Below are positions 9,601 to 17,346 of a DNA stretch of 50,715 nt, piece by piece. Origin of the DNA: Burkholderiales bacterium (GTDB lineage: Bacteria > Pseudomonadota > Gammaproteobacteria > Burkholderiales > JABEVD01); the NCBI GenBank assembly GCA_019753155.1, contig JAIELG010000033.1, forward strand, positions 1 to 50,715, written 5' to 3'. Numbering within the stretch: position 1 is the first letter of the stretch; the number at the start of each line of letters is the position of its first letter. The notes under the pieces are model-generated. The model ran no database searches. It was not told the DNA's origin and saw only the letters and a list, made by a program, of their open reading frames with translations. Both the position numbers and the translations under genes were made by a program.

Positions 9601-12600
9601 ACCGTCGAGAACGGCGCAACGGTATCCTCGACGAATTCGGTGTTGCTGGACGCCACCCAGGCGACGAACGCAGGCGACGGCGCGAATTTCTCCGGCAAGT
9701 CGTTTTCGGTCGCGGCAAGCGCCATCGACATCGGCGCCGGTTCGTCCGGGGTGAATTCGCTGTCGCTGACGCCTGCATTGCTCGGGCAGATGCAGGCATT
9801 CCAGGACATCACCCTGCACAGCTATAACGACATCAATTTCTACGGCGCGGCTGCCCTTGGCGGGGTGGATGCGGGCGGCAGGCACAGGATATCCAGCCTG
9901 ACATTGAATGCGAAGAGCCTTGCCGGAATCAATAATGCGGGCAGTACGGCGACAATCGATGCTTCCGGCGTGACCTTCATGAACGGAAACGGGGCTTTGA
10001 CTTCGAGTGCGTCAGGCGCTGGAACCCTGAACGTGAACGCGGACAAAATCATCCTTGCCGATGGGGCCAAAACCATACAGGGGTTCGACGGCGTTGCGCT
10101 CAATGCCGCGCAGCAGATCGTGGGGCAGGGAACCGGCAGCCTGCACGTTGCCTCTTCATCGAACAATACCCACAGCCTCGCGCTTTCCGGGGTAATCACG
10201 GGGGCCGCGAAATCGGACCAGTCCATCGTTGCAACCGGCTACGACACCCTCATCCAGGGGCCGTCAGCCGCTGCCCCGGCGAATGCCGATATCGGGGCGA
10301 AATTCGCCGTTACGGGAAAGAGCATAATGGATAAGGGGGTCATCAGCCTGTCTGCGGGCGCCTTGACCCTGCATGCGACCGGCGCATCGGCAACCGACGG
10401 GGTGGTTCTCGACGGCGCCTCGCAAACCAGCGCCGCAGGCGCTTCGAAGGCCATCGGGGGGCAGATCGCCTACGCTTCCGCCGGTTCCATCGCGCTGATA
10501 TCCGACAAGGGCAATGTCTCCATCAACAGCGGGGCGAAAGTGGACGTTTCCGGCAACGGCGGGGATGCGGGAGCGCTCGCCGTGAGCGCAGTCAACGGTA
10601 CGGTTTCGATCGCGGGGAATCTGAACGGTTCCGCCGCATCGGGCAGGCAGGGTTCCTTCGTTCTCGATACCGGCAGCCTCGCTTCCGTCACCATGCTCGA
10701 CAATCTGCTCAATGCCGGAGGATTCACCCAGCTTATCGACATGAGGGTGAGGAGCGGCAGCCTTGCGCTCGATTCGGGAAGCGTGGTGAAAGCCGGCAGC
10801 TTCCATCTTGCAGCGGATAACGGAAGCATCGCGGTCAACGGCAAGGTGGACGCATCCGGGGCGAACGGAGGGGACATATTGTTTGCCGCCAATAGCGACG
10901 TGGTTCTCGGTTCCGGCGCGATCCTGGATGCCCATGGCATTACGGGCAACGGCGGCAAGGTGGCGCTGGAGGCCGCGAACGGAGCAGTCAATCTCATGAA
11001 CGGCGCTTACATGAATGTCTCCGGCGCCAACCAGGGAACCGTCCTGCTGCGCGCATTGCAAAATGCGGCGGGGACCGATGTGGCGGTCGACACCCTCGCC
11101 GGCACCTCCATCAACGTGAATCCCCTGGCGAACGTCGTTGTCGAGGGCTACAAAAATTACGATGCGGGCAGGAATGTCGTGGCGAACACAATATCCGCCG
11201 CAGATTTGATGCCTACATCCGCCTATTATCTCGATGCGCAGAATTTCGCCGGCAATTCCTCGACCATCAAGGCCAGGCTAGGCATGACCGGCCTTTCCAA
11301 CATGCATGTGGTCTCGGGAATCCAGATCAGTTCCGCCGCCGATCTTACCCTGGCGTCCAACTGGGATCTCTCCACCTGGCGCTTCAGCGACGGCAACGGC
11401 AACAACACCGAACCCGGCATCCTGACCTTGAAGGCGGCGGGCAACCTCAATTTCGGCACGGTGGTCACAACGGTCAGTTCGCCGCTGGTCACTACGACCC
11501 AGACCGTATCCGGCACGCAGGTCGGCATCAGCACAAGCACAACCCAGACTTCCGTCGCCGGCGCCACCTCCGCCGACACGATCATCACCACCACGGTCAC
11601 CACGACCGACATCAATGCTGCGACGACTACCGTAACGGTGAACAAGACTACAGACACGTCCACTACGGCGTCCTTGAGCGACGGATTCAAGTCAGTAGGG
11701 TCCGGTGCGGGCGGGAGTAATGTGTTCGCCCTTTCGTCTGGCCCTTCGTGGTCGTACCGGCTGGTTGCGGGCTCTGATTCGACAAGCGCCAATGTCATGG
11801 CGGTCAATAATTCAGGCAATGGCAATGTGGCGCTCGCCCCCGGAGGTTACATTCCTGGCACACCCTCGTATACCAATAAAAGGGGATACCATCCTGGTAC
11901 ACCTGCAACAACAAATTTCGAGATGATACGCACAGGGACGGGAACGGTCGATATCGCGGCAGGCGGCGGCCTTTATCTGGGCAACAGCTATTCGACGATT
12001 TATACCGCAGGGCAACTGGCGCAAGGTCTGCCCTCGAGCCTTGCGGCAAGCCCGGTCAAGGCATTCACTACGGGCGGCGGGGATGTCAATATAGCCGTCA
12101 AGGGAAACATCAGCGCGGTGGGGCAGAACGGCCAGGGCTCCGCGGTTACGCAACTCATCACTACCGACTGGCTGCAGCGCCAGACTTCGGCCAATGGTGG
12201 CATGTGGTGGGTGGATTTCGGCTCGTTCGCGCAGAATATCGGCGCATTGGGCGGGGGTAACGTGAACATCAGCGCCGGAGGCAATATCACCAGCCTGTCC
12301 GCGATGGCGCCCACCACAGGCTATGTCGATGCTTCCGGCGCGACCCAGACGCTGGGAGGGGGCAATCTCACGGTCAAGGCAGGCGGAAACATCGACAGCG
12401 GCATCTTCTATGTGGGCAACGGACAGGGGAGCATCAGGGCGGGCGGGGCCATGGGAACTTCGCGCGTCGATCCCAGTACCACGCTCTATACCATACTCGC
12501 CCTGGGGCAGGGCAGTTTCGACGTGAGGACGGGCGGGGATCTCAACCTGCAGACCGTGATGAATCCAACCCTGCTGGGTACCGGGTCGGTTTTTTCGACC

Positions 12601-14442
12601 TATAACGACGCCGGCAGTGTTTCCCTGACCAGCCTCAACGGCAATGTGCTCCTCAGCAACCTCACGACTTTCTTCTCCAGCGCGAAATACACTACAGCCA
12701 CTGCCCCCTATATTTATGTCAGCGACACCACATATGGGCTGGGAGCGGCCACGCTCTATCCGGGCACGCTGAACGTCACGGCGCTGAACGGGAGCATCAG
12801 CAAAAACAATAGCATGACGCTTTTCCCGTCTTCGACTGGCAATATGAAGTTCCTGGCGGGCTCGGACATCAATCTCAACGGCTTTCTGACCATGTCCGAT
12901 GTCGGTTCCGGCGCATTGCAGCCCGCCACGCCCCTCACCACCTATACCGATGCCATGTCGATGGGACATGGGGTGGCGGCGGGCACCCAGTCGCCGTTGC
13001 ATAATGCGGACAATACCGGCCCGGTCGTCATCGCGGCAGGCGGGAGCATCAATGGCGACAACACCATAGTGCTCACGCCCAACCTGACCCTGCCCAAATC
13101 GGCGGTGATCCAGGCGGGACAGGACATTATGAACCTCTCGCTGTCGGTGCAGAACATGCAGAATAGCGACGCCACCAGCGTGACTGCGGGGCGCGATATC
13201 CTCTATACCCCGAATGCCAATTCCCCGTCTTCCTCGACCATGGGGATCACGGTATCCGGGCCGGGGCAGTTTGTCATGCAGGCCGGGCGCAACGTGGACC
13301 TGGGGCAGTCGGCAGGCCTTTTGACCGACGGCAATCTGTCCAACCCCTACCTGCCCGATGCGGGTGCGGGGGTCACCGTGCTCGCCGGGGCGGGGAACAA
13401 TGCCGCCGGCACGCAGGCCTTCATCGGCAAATACATCGACCCGGCCAGGAGCGCCACATACGGGACGGATCTCGTCAGTTTCGTCAACGCCTATGCTTCT
13501 TCCCCGGTCACGGCCGCAGCCGACGCCTATGCCGCATTCGGCAAGATGCCCGCCAATCTTCAGAATGCCTTCGTGAACCAGGTGTTCTTCAGCGAATTGA
13601 GGGCATCCGGGCGCAATGCCATCAATACCGGCAATTACAACGCGGGATATGGCGCGATTGCCACCCTGTTCCCGGCCACCTACCAGGGGGATGTGAATCT
13701 CTACTACAGCCAGATCAAGACCGTGCGCGGCGGGGACATCAACATCCTGACCCCGGGCGGCGGAGTCAATGCGGGCCTCGCCAATCCTTCCTCGTTGGGC
13801 CCGCAGAAAACCGCTTCGGAACTCGGGATCGTCACGGTCAAGGGCGGGAACGTGAACGCCTTCGTCAACAACGATTTCCTCGTCAACCAGTCGCGCGTCT
13901 TCACGCTGCAGGGCGGAAACATCCTGATGTGGTCGTCCTACGGCAATCTCGATGCGGGCAAGGGATCGAAGACAGTATCCTCCACGCCGCCGCCGATTTT
14001 GACGGTTGACCCCAAGACCGGCACATTCAACGTGGACGTGACCCAGTCCGTGGTGGGCAGCGGCATCCGCGTGCTGCTTGCCAACAAGAACGTGATTCCG
14101 GGTTCGGTCGATCTCTTCGCGCCTTCCGGCGTCATCAATGCCGGGGATGCCGGCATCGGGGCGGCGGGCAATATCTTCCTGGGCGCGCTGCACGTGGTCG
14201 GGGCGGACAACATCAATTTCGGCGGGGTCGCGGCAGGGGTGCCGGTGACGACGACGACCAGCATGGGTGGGCTTGCCGGGGTGGGCAACTTCCAGGGCGC
14301 GAGCCAGGCCGCGGAGCAGGCGACGCAGAAGCTCGGCAACCAGAGCGACATGTCGCAGATCAAGGCGGCTCTGGCGAACTTCAAGCCGCTCTTCCTTTCG
14401 GTCGACGTGATCGGCCTCGGCGGGGAGGCTTTGGTGCCATGA
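3679..14442 (+). CDS. giant TpsA filamentous-haemagglutinin-like exoprotein
   Basis: This ~3,590-residue secreted protein is the cognate substrate of the upstream TpsB. A TPS secretion domain starts near residue 130 (QAGVVNAPVTSGNTYTITQ, ILNWQSFNI, then VYLVNQNGIVFANGAQVN with the NQNGI motif). It is followed by thousands of residues of beta-helix-type repeats rich in GG, N, S, T and V. A threonine/serine-rich stretch lies at ~2595-2670 (11461-11690). ATG 3679 has AGGGG (3668-3672) at 6 nt; ATG 3673 is an alternative. The hydrophobic signal segment (MTLMLLAAAPAHA) only begins at codon 4006. The ~110 codons before it are largely made of in-frame repeat DNA, so ATG 3985 or 4006 may be the functional start. 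There are no obvious toxin or pretoxin motifs at the C-terminus (FLSVDVIGLGGEALVP), so an adhesin or structural fibre is more likely than a CDI toxin. Confidence 0.9.
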   Translation: MDLKTAFDQRQEFEDSSFTLGMTGNGLEMTENWPGATAKGLAMTTPLSFRPEAKPKWRKSCLDAARGGLLHPSSGECNGLEMTENWPGATAKGLAMTGNGLEMTAKSFGMTLMLLAAAPAHAAPPLPVPCAPCSNAPAGQQGFVQAGVVNAPVTSGNTYTITQKSPTAILNWQSFNIDKGYSVNFNQPSATASVLNRIWSGNPSIIAGQLNAQGQVYLVNQNGIVFANGAQVNVSGLIASSLDIADSVYKAGYLVPDFSKNQIHPAFSITGLSGTGGFIRVDTGASINGSRIMMFAPVVENNGTISTTDGQAVLAAGHKVYFEASQDPNLRGVLVEVDVTNQGHADTSINGQVKNNAAGTVTNAGSILSQRGNVTLVGYAVNQQGMVSATTSVNQNGSIKLLARHSVAPLGTPTYNYSQEVKRNPGFYDIRATQTGNVTLAKGSVTAVTPEPGDNSTTTDGQGFNPSIIEVMGKTVNVAGSIIAPGGKVNLVAAGSIDPTVGSVDQSGTGLYQEINSKLAYSSFLNPNYKPVSGNDGARVFLDNGSIVDVSGSSASVSVARNILSVQLRGSQMADAPMQKNGFLWGKNVYIDIRKGSTLANITGDEAQIGRTVAERTSSGGQVLIASTVDAIMNPGATVDISGGKVNYTGAYIDSTTLFSKGVAYDISNASPNLIYDGMGGTYSVVHSKWGVTETWNTMGGGARSWDPGYVQGMAAGSVTLMASNAAIEGRILSKTVAGSYQRQPYVDPATLAANNYRNTWQMLPNGGTLTLGYKAGAAVASRIIPGTTTTSYITGNDVVVQTNPQQTNYAVGDALSSTSPIVVDSGLFSSNIDNLAVYTNGSAGIAAGTALNLAPGGSLALQGKVVNMLGSINAPGGSIALKTVAAMDQLPGAVTVNGNISTRGTWTNDSQLLGAPDFTRPIIVNGGGISLASGGDLNIISILDASGGGWVDQSGRIHGGNGGNVRLAGNISALDGTALSSYGVGSGKGGSFSLGSAADVQIGGSAPNGTLLLPAAFFQSGGFSSYSVASSFSKAPFALLNNGLTVTGPVQPKSQTLILNQDAASRPSGTDVYALSSPGFLPDWQRNPASITLIQATNGGGGLTIDSGASIRVDPRASITLTANNQLTVLGMLDAPAGTINLSLTLPSTTVYAGNQSIWLGQNSRLLAQGYFMQSQPSSNGLVQGQVLPGGMININNAASLASFVVAQQGSVMDVSGTSANIDLPQMNSGSLIYARTHVAGDAGTISVTAVDGAIFDGSMKGGVEAGSQAAAGSFSLNLNGKQFSNTYDAVTPGTANSLLNSTSWNLALQASGGGSFAAKAGLIPGDDKAAGKASLVSMEGQAFLDASTLASFDQVSLKSYNSINLADTVNLATRRSIVLDSPVIKLAGNASVASGHVTLGNLDAGNQPANAPIPTAGAGSLTVSAQLVDLAGNFAISGANSVSISSNGDIRLNGVLDPRTYVLDSNKALVPTTQSLTGSLSTQGNVVMQASQVYTGTLAQFKLSVEDATGAANGSITVQSGGAAPSPVLSAGGSLTLSAANIFQNGVLKAPTGTINLNGVSSVALGAGSVTSVSAEGQIVPFGSIQGGKTWNYDLNGNGTLVQIAAPPQKIVKLTGPNIAVAKGATVDLSGSGDLYAGEFFAGTGGSTNVLDPSSAPANTYAILPGLSGYSPYDPQSAGQYQAAGSKTTLKDGAMVYLAGGAGLKAGYYSLLPASYALLPGAYRVTAVSGYQDMQPGQGASALPDGTQIMAGKYAVAGTSIQDARWSGFAVSSGGIVRTQSEFHDSFANAFFAAQAASTGAIAPRSPIDAGQLVVNASGAGATLNLSGTFNTSSGGRGAWVDFKGSGFDIVNAAGTGAAGFVELTSATLNALGAESLLIGGTRTQTAGGMAVSVGADSVLVENGAAISGPEIILAANNTVAVKAGSSIQGTGKYSGTPQNIAISGDGALLRVSSSNQVTVTRSNVANAKGKLTVENGATVSSTNSVLLDATQATNAGDGANFSGKSFSVAASAIDIGAGSSGVNSLSLTPALLGQMQAFQDITLHSYNDINFYGAAALGGVDAGGRHRISSLTLNAKSLAGINNAGSTATIDASGVTFMNGNGALTSSASGAGTLNVNADKIILADGAKTIQGFDGVALNAAQQIVGQGTGSLHVASSSNNTHSLALSGVITGAAKSDQSIVATGYDTLIQGPSAAAPANADIGAKFAVTGKSIMDKGVISLSAGALTLHATGASATDGVVLDGASQTSAAGASKAIGGQIAYASAGSIALISDKGNVSINSGAKVDVSGNGGDAGALAVSAVNGTVSIAGNLNGSAASGRQGSFVLDTGSLASVTMLDNLLNAGGFTQLIDMRVRSGSLALDSGSVVKAGSFHLAADNGSIAVNGKVDASGANGGDILFAANSDVVLGSGAILDAHGITGNGGKVALEAANGAVNLMNGAYMNVSGANQGTVLLRALQNAAGTDVAVDTLAGTSINVNPLANVVVEGYKNYDAGRNVVANTISAADLMPTSAYYLDAQNFAGNSSTIKARLGMTGLSNMHVVSGIQISSAADLTLASNWDLSTWRFSDGNGNNTEPGILTLKAAGNLNFGTVVTTVSSPLVTTTQTVSGTQVGISTSTTQTSVAGATSADTIITTTVTTTDINAATTTVTVNKTTDTSTTASLSDGFKSVGSGAGGSNVFALSSGPSWSYRLVAGSDSTSANVMAVNNSGNGNVALAPGGYIPGTPSYTNKRGYHPGTPATTNFEMIRTGTGTVDIAAGGGLYLGNSYSTIYTAGQLAQGLPSSLAASPVKAFTTGGGDVNIAVKGNISAVGQNGQGSAVTQLITTDWLQRQTSANGGMWWVDFGSFAQNIGALGGGNVNISAGGNITSLSAMAPTTGYVDASGATQTLGGGNLTVKAGGNIDSGIFYVGNGQGSIRAGGAMGTSRVDPSTTLYTILALGQGSFDVRTGGDLNLQTVMNPTLLGTGSVFSTYNDAGSVSLTSLNGNVLLSNLTTFFSSAKYTTATAPYIYVSDTTYGLGAATLYPGTLNVTALNGSISKNNSMTLFPSSTGNMKFLAGSDINLNGFLTMSDVGSGALQPATPLTTYTDAMSMGHGVAAGTQSPLHNADNTGPVVIAAGGSINGDNTIVLTPNLTLPKSAVIQAGQDIMNLSLSVQNMQNSDATSVTAGRDILYTPNANSPSSSTMGITVSGPGQFVMQAGRNVDLGQSAGLLTDGNLSNPYLPDAGAGVTVLAGAGNNAAGTQAFIGKYIDPARSATYGTDLVSFVNAYASSPVTAAADAYAAFGKMPANLQNAFVNQVFFSELRASGRNAINTGNYNAGYGAIATLFPATYQGDVNLYYSQIKTVRGGDINILTPGGGVNAGLANPSSLGPQKTASELGIVTVKGGNVNAFVNNDFLVNQSRVFTLQGGNILMWSSYGNLDAGKGSKTVSSTPPPILTVDPKTGTFNVDVTQSVVGSGIRVLLANKNVIPGSVDLFAPSGVINAGDAGIGAAGNIFLGALHVVGADNINFGGVAAGVPVTTTTSMGGLAGVGNFQGASQAAEQATQKLGNQSDMSQIKAALANFKPLFLSVDVIGLGGEALVP
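3751..3969 (+). repeat. 60-bp direct repeat pair inside the tpsA 5' coding region
   Basis: Bases 3751-3810 and 3910-3969 are 60-bp copies with a single visible difference (GGGACTCGC against GGGGCTCGC). They are 159 bp apart, exactly 53 codons, so both are read in the same frame and encode GLEMTENWPGATAKGLAMT twice. A third partial copy starts at 3971. Between the copies lies TTGTCATTTCGACCGGAGG, an example of the dispersed TGTCATTYCG repeat family seen elsewhere in the window. Confidence 0.85.
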
Positions 14443-14513
14443 TGCAGCGCTCCGCAACCGATACTGTAATGATGTCACCTTCCTGTAACCAACATTTGCG
14501 AAAATATTGCACC

Positions 14514-16271
14514 ATGAACATAAAAAAAGCGCTACTCGTCCTTTCCGCAACCCTGAGCCTCATCCCGGCAACCTCGCATGCCTGGTGGGATGAAGCCTGG
14601 AGCACGCGCAAGAAAATCACCCTCAACATGTCCCAGGTCGAGACCCGCGCGCCGCTCGCCCAGGTTCCGGTGCTGATACGCCTGCATACCGGGGACTTCG
14701 ATTTTTCGGCGGCGAAGGACGACGGAGCCGACATCCGCTTCGTGGCCGAAGACGACAAGACCCCGCTCAAATACCATATCGAGAAATACGATGCGGTCAA
14801 CGAGATGGCCTTCATCTGGGTGCAGGTGCCGAAGCTCGAACCCGGAAAGGCCGGGACGATCTACCTGTATTCGGGCAACGACAAGGCGGGCGGCTCTTCG
14901 GGGGATGCCAGGGCCACTTATGATGCGAGCCAGAATGCCGTCTATCACTTCAACGACAAGGATGGCGCGCCCAAGGATGCGACCGCCAACGGCAACCATG
15001 CATCGCAGTTCACCGGAAAAATGGGGGACGGCTCCCTGATCGGGGCAGGGGCGACTTTCGACGGCGCGGGCTTCATGACGCTGCCGGCGGCGCGCACGGG
15101 ACAGGGCTTCACGGTTTCGGCCTGGGTCAAGGTGGCCTCGCCGATGGAAGCGATCCTGTTCCAGCAGCAGGATGGCGGGCAGTCCGTCACCCTCGGCATT
15201 TCCGGGGGCAAGCTCTATGGCGAAGTGAACGGGGTGCAGACTCCGAAAACCGCTGATGTGGCCCCCGGAGCCTGGCATCATGTCGCGCTGACGGCCGGTC
15301 AGACGCTATCGGTATATCTGGATGGGCAGGAAGTCGGGAACGCGAACGTTGCGCTTCCCCAGATGCAGGGGGCGATCACCGTCGGCAGGGGGTATTCCGG
15401 CGAAATGGACGAGCTCGAACTCGCGGGCATTTCGCGCCCCGCGGACTGGATCAAGGTTCAGGCGAAAAGCCAGGGCTCGGATTCGGCGCTCGTCTCCATA
15501 GGCGCCGACGAAGTCAAGGGCAGCGGCGGCGACACGTCCTATTTCGGCACCATCCTGCATTCGGTGACTTTGGACGGCTGGGTGGTCATCGGCATCCTGA
15601 TCGTCATGGCGGCCATAAGCTGGATCGTGATGCTGGTGAAGGGGGTCGTCCTCGGCAAGGTCCAGAAGAGAAACAAGGCATTCATGGCCGATTACGGCAA
15701 GCTCGCGATCATGGAAACCGCGCGGCTGGATGCGGACGATACCGAGGAGGACGAGGATCTCAGCGATTCCCCGCTCCTTTCCGTGCTGGTCGGCAAGCAC
15801 GACCATTACCAGGATTCCACCCTCTACCGCATCTATCATACCGGGGTCCAGGAAATCAGGAATCGCTTCGGCGCGGCGGAGCCCGGCAAGCAGCACTTGA
15901 GCCCGCAGGCCATAGGCGCGATCAAGGCGAGCCTGGATGCGACCCTGGTGCGCGAAACCCAGAAGCTCAACGGCCTCATGGTGCTGCTCACCATCGCCAT
16001 CAGCGGCGGCCCGTTCCTCGGGCTCCTCGGCACCGTGGTCGGGGTCATGATCACGTTCGCGGCGATCGCGGCGACGGGCGATGTGAACGTCGCGGCGATC
16101 GCGCCGGGCATTGCGGCGGCGCTTGTCGCAACGGTCGCGGGCCTCGGGGTCGCGATCCCGGCGCTCTTCGGCTACAACTATCTGGGCAGCAAGATCAAGA
16201 ACGTCACTGCGGACATGCATGTGTTCTCGGATGAATTCATCAGCCGCATCACCGAAGCGTATTCTCGCTAG
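14514..16271 (+). CDS. DUF2341-LamG-ExbB/TolQ fusion: proton-channel subunit with large periplasmic domain
   Basis: This 585-residue protein fuses exported domains to an inner-membrane motor subunit. The start ATG 14514 gives a signal peptide ending ATSHA (1-23). Then come a DUF2341-type domain (WWDEAWSTRKKITLN and onward, ~24-130), a concanavalin/LamG-like domain (NAVYHFN... GFTVSAWVKV... GAWHHVALT... LSVYLDGQEVG, ~145-325) and a transmembrane segment (~355-378). A MotA/TolQ/ExbB module follows (LNGLMVLLTIAISGGPFLG, ~484-505, and the GIAAALVATVAGLGVAIPA helix, ~530-555). ExbD and TonB follow directly, so it should form the H+ channel that energises TonB. The periplasmic LamG part suggests sensing or binding of a carbohydrate or of the exoprotein. 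An in-frame upstream extension to 14439 overlaps the end of tpsA but lacks signal features. Confidence 0.88.
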   Translation: MNIKKALLVLSATLSLIPATSHAWWDEAWSTRKKITLNMSQVETRAPLAQVPVLIRLHTGDFDFSAAKDDGADIRFVAEDDKTPLKYHIEKYDAVNEMAFIWVQVPKLEPGKAGTIYLYSGNDKAGGSSGDARATYDASQNAVYHFNDKDGAPKDATANGNHASQFTGKMGDGSLIGAGATFDGAGFMTLPAARTGQGFTVSAWVKVASPMEAILFQQQDGGQSVTLGISGGKLYGEVNGVQTPKTADVAPGAWHHVALTAGQTLSVYLDGQEVGNANVALPQMQGAITVGRGYSGEMDELELAGISRPADWIKVQAKSQGSDSALVSIGADEVKGSGGDTSYFGTILHSVTLDGWVVIGILIVMAAISWIVMLVKGVVLGKVQKRNKAFMADYGKLAIMETARLDADDTEEDEDLSDSPLLSVLVGKHDHYQDSTLYRIYHTGVQEIRNRFGAAEPGKQHLSPQAIGAIKASLDATLVRETQKLNGLMVLLTIAISGGPFLGLLGTVVGVMITFAAIAATGDVNVAAIAPGIAAALVATVAGLGVAIPALFGYNYLGSKIKNVTADMHVFSDEFISRITEAYSR

Positions 16272-16279
16272 GGGCAGGC

Positions 16280-16684
16280 ATGAAACTCCAGGCCGAAAAC
16301 GAACCGTATGACGAGATCAACATCACGCCGATGCTCGATCTTGCGTATGTGCTCCTCATCATTTTCATCATCATGACGACCGCTTCGGTTCAGGGCATCA
16401 AGGTCGACCTGCCCAAGGCGAGTTCCGCCCCCAGCCTCGCCAAGCCGAAAACCAAGGCGATCACGATCACGGCTGACGGCAAGCTGTTCCTCGACACCTA
16501 TCCCGTCACCATGGCCGAACTGGAAACCAGGCTGAAGGCGTTTTCGGCCGAAATCCCGGATTTGCCCGTGGTCATCAAGGGCGATGCGAAGGTCCAGTAC
16601 GAGAAGGTGATCGAGGTCATGGATTTGCTCGGGCGCCTCGACATCACGCATTTGGGATTGGTGACCCAGAAGCTGGTGAAATAG
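16280..16684 (+). CDS. exbD: ExbD/TolR-family biopolymer transport protein
   Basis: This 134-residue inner-membrane protein has a short cytoplasmic N-terminus (MKLQAENEPYDEINITPMLD), one transmembrane helix and a periplasmic domain. The helix carries the conserved proton-relay aspartate (D20 in ITPMLDLAYVLLIIF). The periplasmic domain ends with the typical VVIKGDAKVQYEKVIEVMDL segment. It begins 8 bp after the ExbB-like fusion gene and precedes tonB by 3 bp, giving a compact motor operon. Length and motifs are standard for ExbD. Confidence 0.93.
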   Translation: MKLQAENEPYDEINITPMLDLAYVLLIIFIIMTTASVQGIKVDLPKASSAPSLAKPKTKAITITADGKLFLDTYPVTMAELETRLKAFSAEIPDLPVVIKGDAKVQYEKVIEVMDLLGRLDITHLGLVTQKLVK

Positions 16685-16687
16685 CGC

Positions 16688-17329
16688 ATGACGAAGAAGA
16701 GCTTTCGCAGGCACCTGCCGCTCCTCGTGGGGGGGCTCGTGCTTTTTGCGGTGGTGGTGGGCATCGTGTTCATGATCAGGGGCTTCCTGAACGATGCGGA
16801 CCAGCCCAAGAAAAGGGTGGTGCAGCAGATTTCCCTGATCAAGCCGCCGCCCCCGCCGCCCCCGGACAAGCCGCCTCCGCCTCCGCCGCCGGAACAGCCG
16901 AAGGAGGAGGTGAAGATGAACGAGCCGCCTCCGGAGCAGCCGCACCAGGATGCGCCGCCGCCGGGGAATCTCGGGGTCGACGCCAAGGGGACGGGCAGCG
17001 GGGACGGTTTCGGCCTCGAAGGCAGGCCGGGCGGGCGCGACATCACCCTGGGCGGGGGAGGCAGCCGCTTCAAGGGTTATCTTGGCGGATTGCAGCAGAG
17101 CCTGAAGGACGAATTGAACCGCAGCGAGAAACTGCGCAAGGTCGAATACAAGGTCATCGTCCAGATCTGGCTGGCGCGCAACGGCAGCGTGGAGCGCTTC
17201 CAGGTGCTGGGTTCGGGGGATGCCGAAATCGATGCGGAAATCAGGAGAATACTGGGCAGCATGAAACCTTTCAACGAACCGCCGCCGGACATGCCGGAAC
17301 CCGTGAAGCTGCGCGTCAGCTCACGCTAA
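16688..17329 (+). CDS. tonB: TonB-family energy transducer
   Basis: This 213-residue protein has an N-terminal inner-membrane anchor (LPLLVGGLVLFAVVVGIVFMI, ~10-31). A strongly proline-rich periplasmic spacer follows (runs of seven prolines separated by DK and EQ, ~52-80), then a Gly-rich linker. The C-terminal TonB domain (~125-213) contains VEYKVIVQIWLARNGSVERFQVLGSGD. In the family this domain contacts the TonB box of outer-membrane transporters. No TonB-dependent receptor with a plug domain is present here; the next gene encodes a porin-like barrel. Thus either the porin or a distant receptor is the client. Confidence 0.92.
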   Translation: MTKKSFRRHLPLLVGGLVLFAVVVGIVFMIRGFLNDADQPKKRVVQQISLIKPPPPPPPDKPPPPPPPEQPKEEVKMNEPPPEQPHQDAPPPGNLGVDAKGTGSGDGFGLEGRPGGRDITLGGGGSRFKGYLGGLQQSLKDELNRSEKLRKVEYKVIVQIWLARNGSVERFQVLGSGDAEIDAEIRRILGSMKPFNEPPPDMPEPVKLRVSSR

Positions 17330-17346
17330 TTTTGAAGAATCGGATA

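Noticed and set aside
13950-14442. CDI-type toxin domain at the end of TpsA
   Set aside because: No VENN-like pretoxin motif or toxin domain is visible, and no small immunity gene follows.
11812-14550. 912-codon open frame on the minus strand
   Set aside because: It is a shadow of the tpsA repeat region; His/Arg/Gly-rich low-complexity translation without domains.
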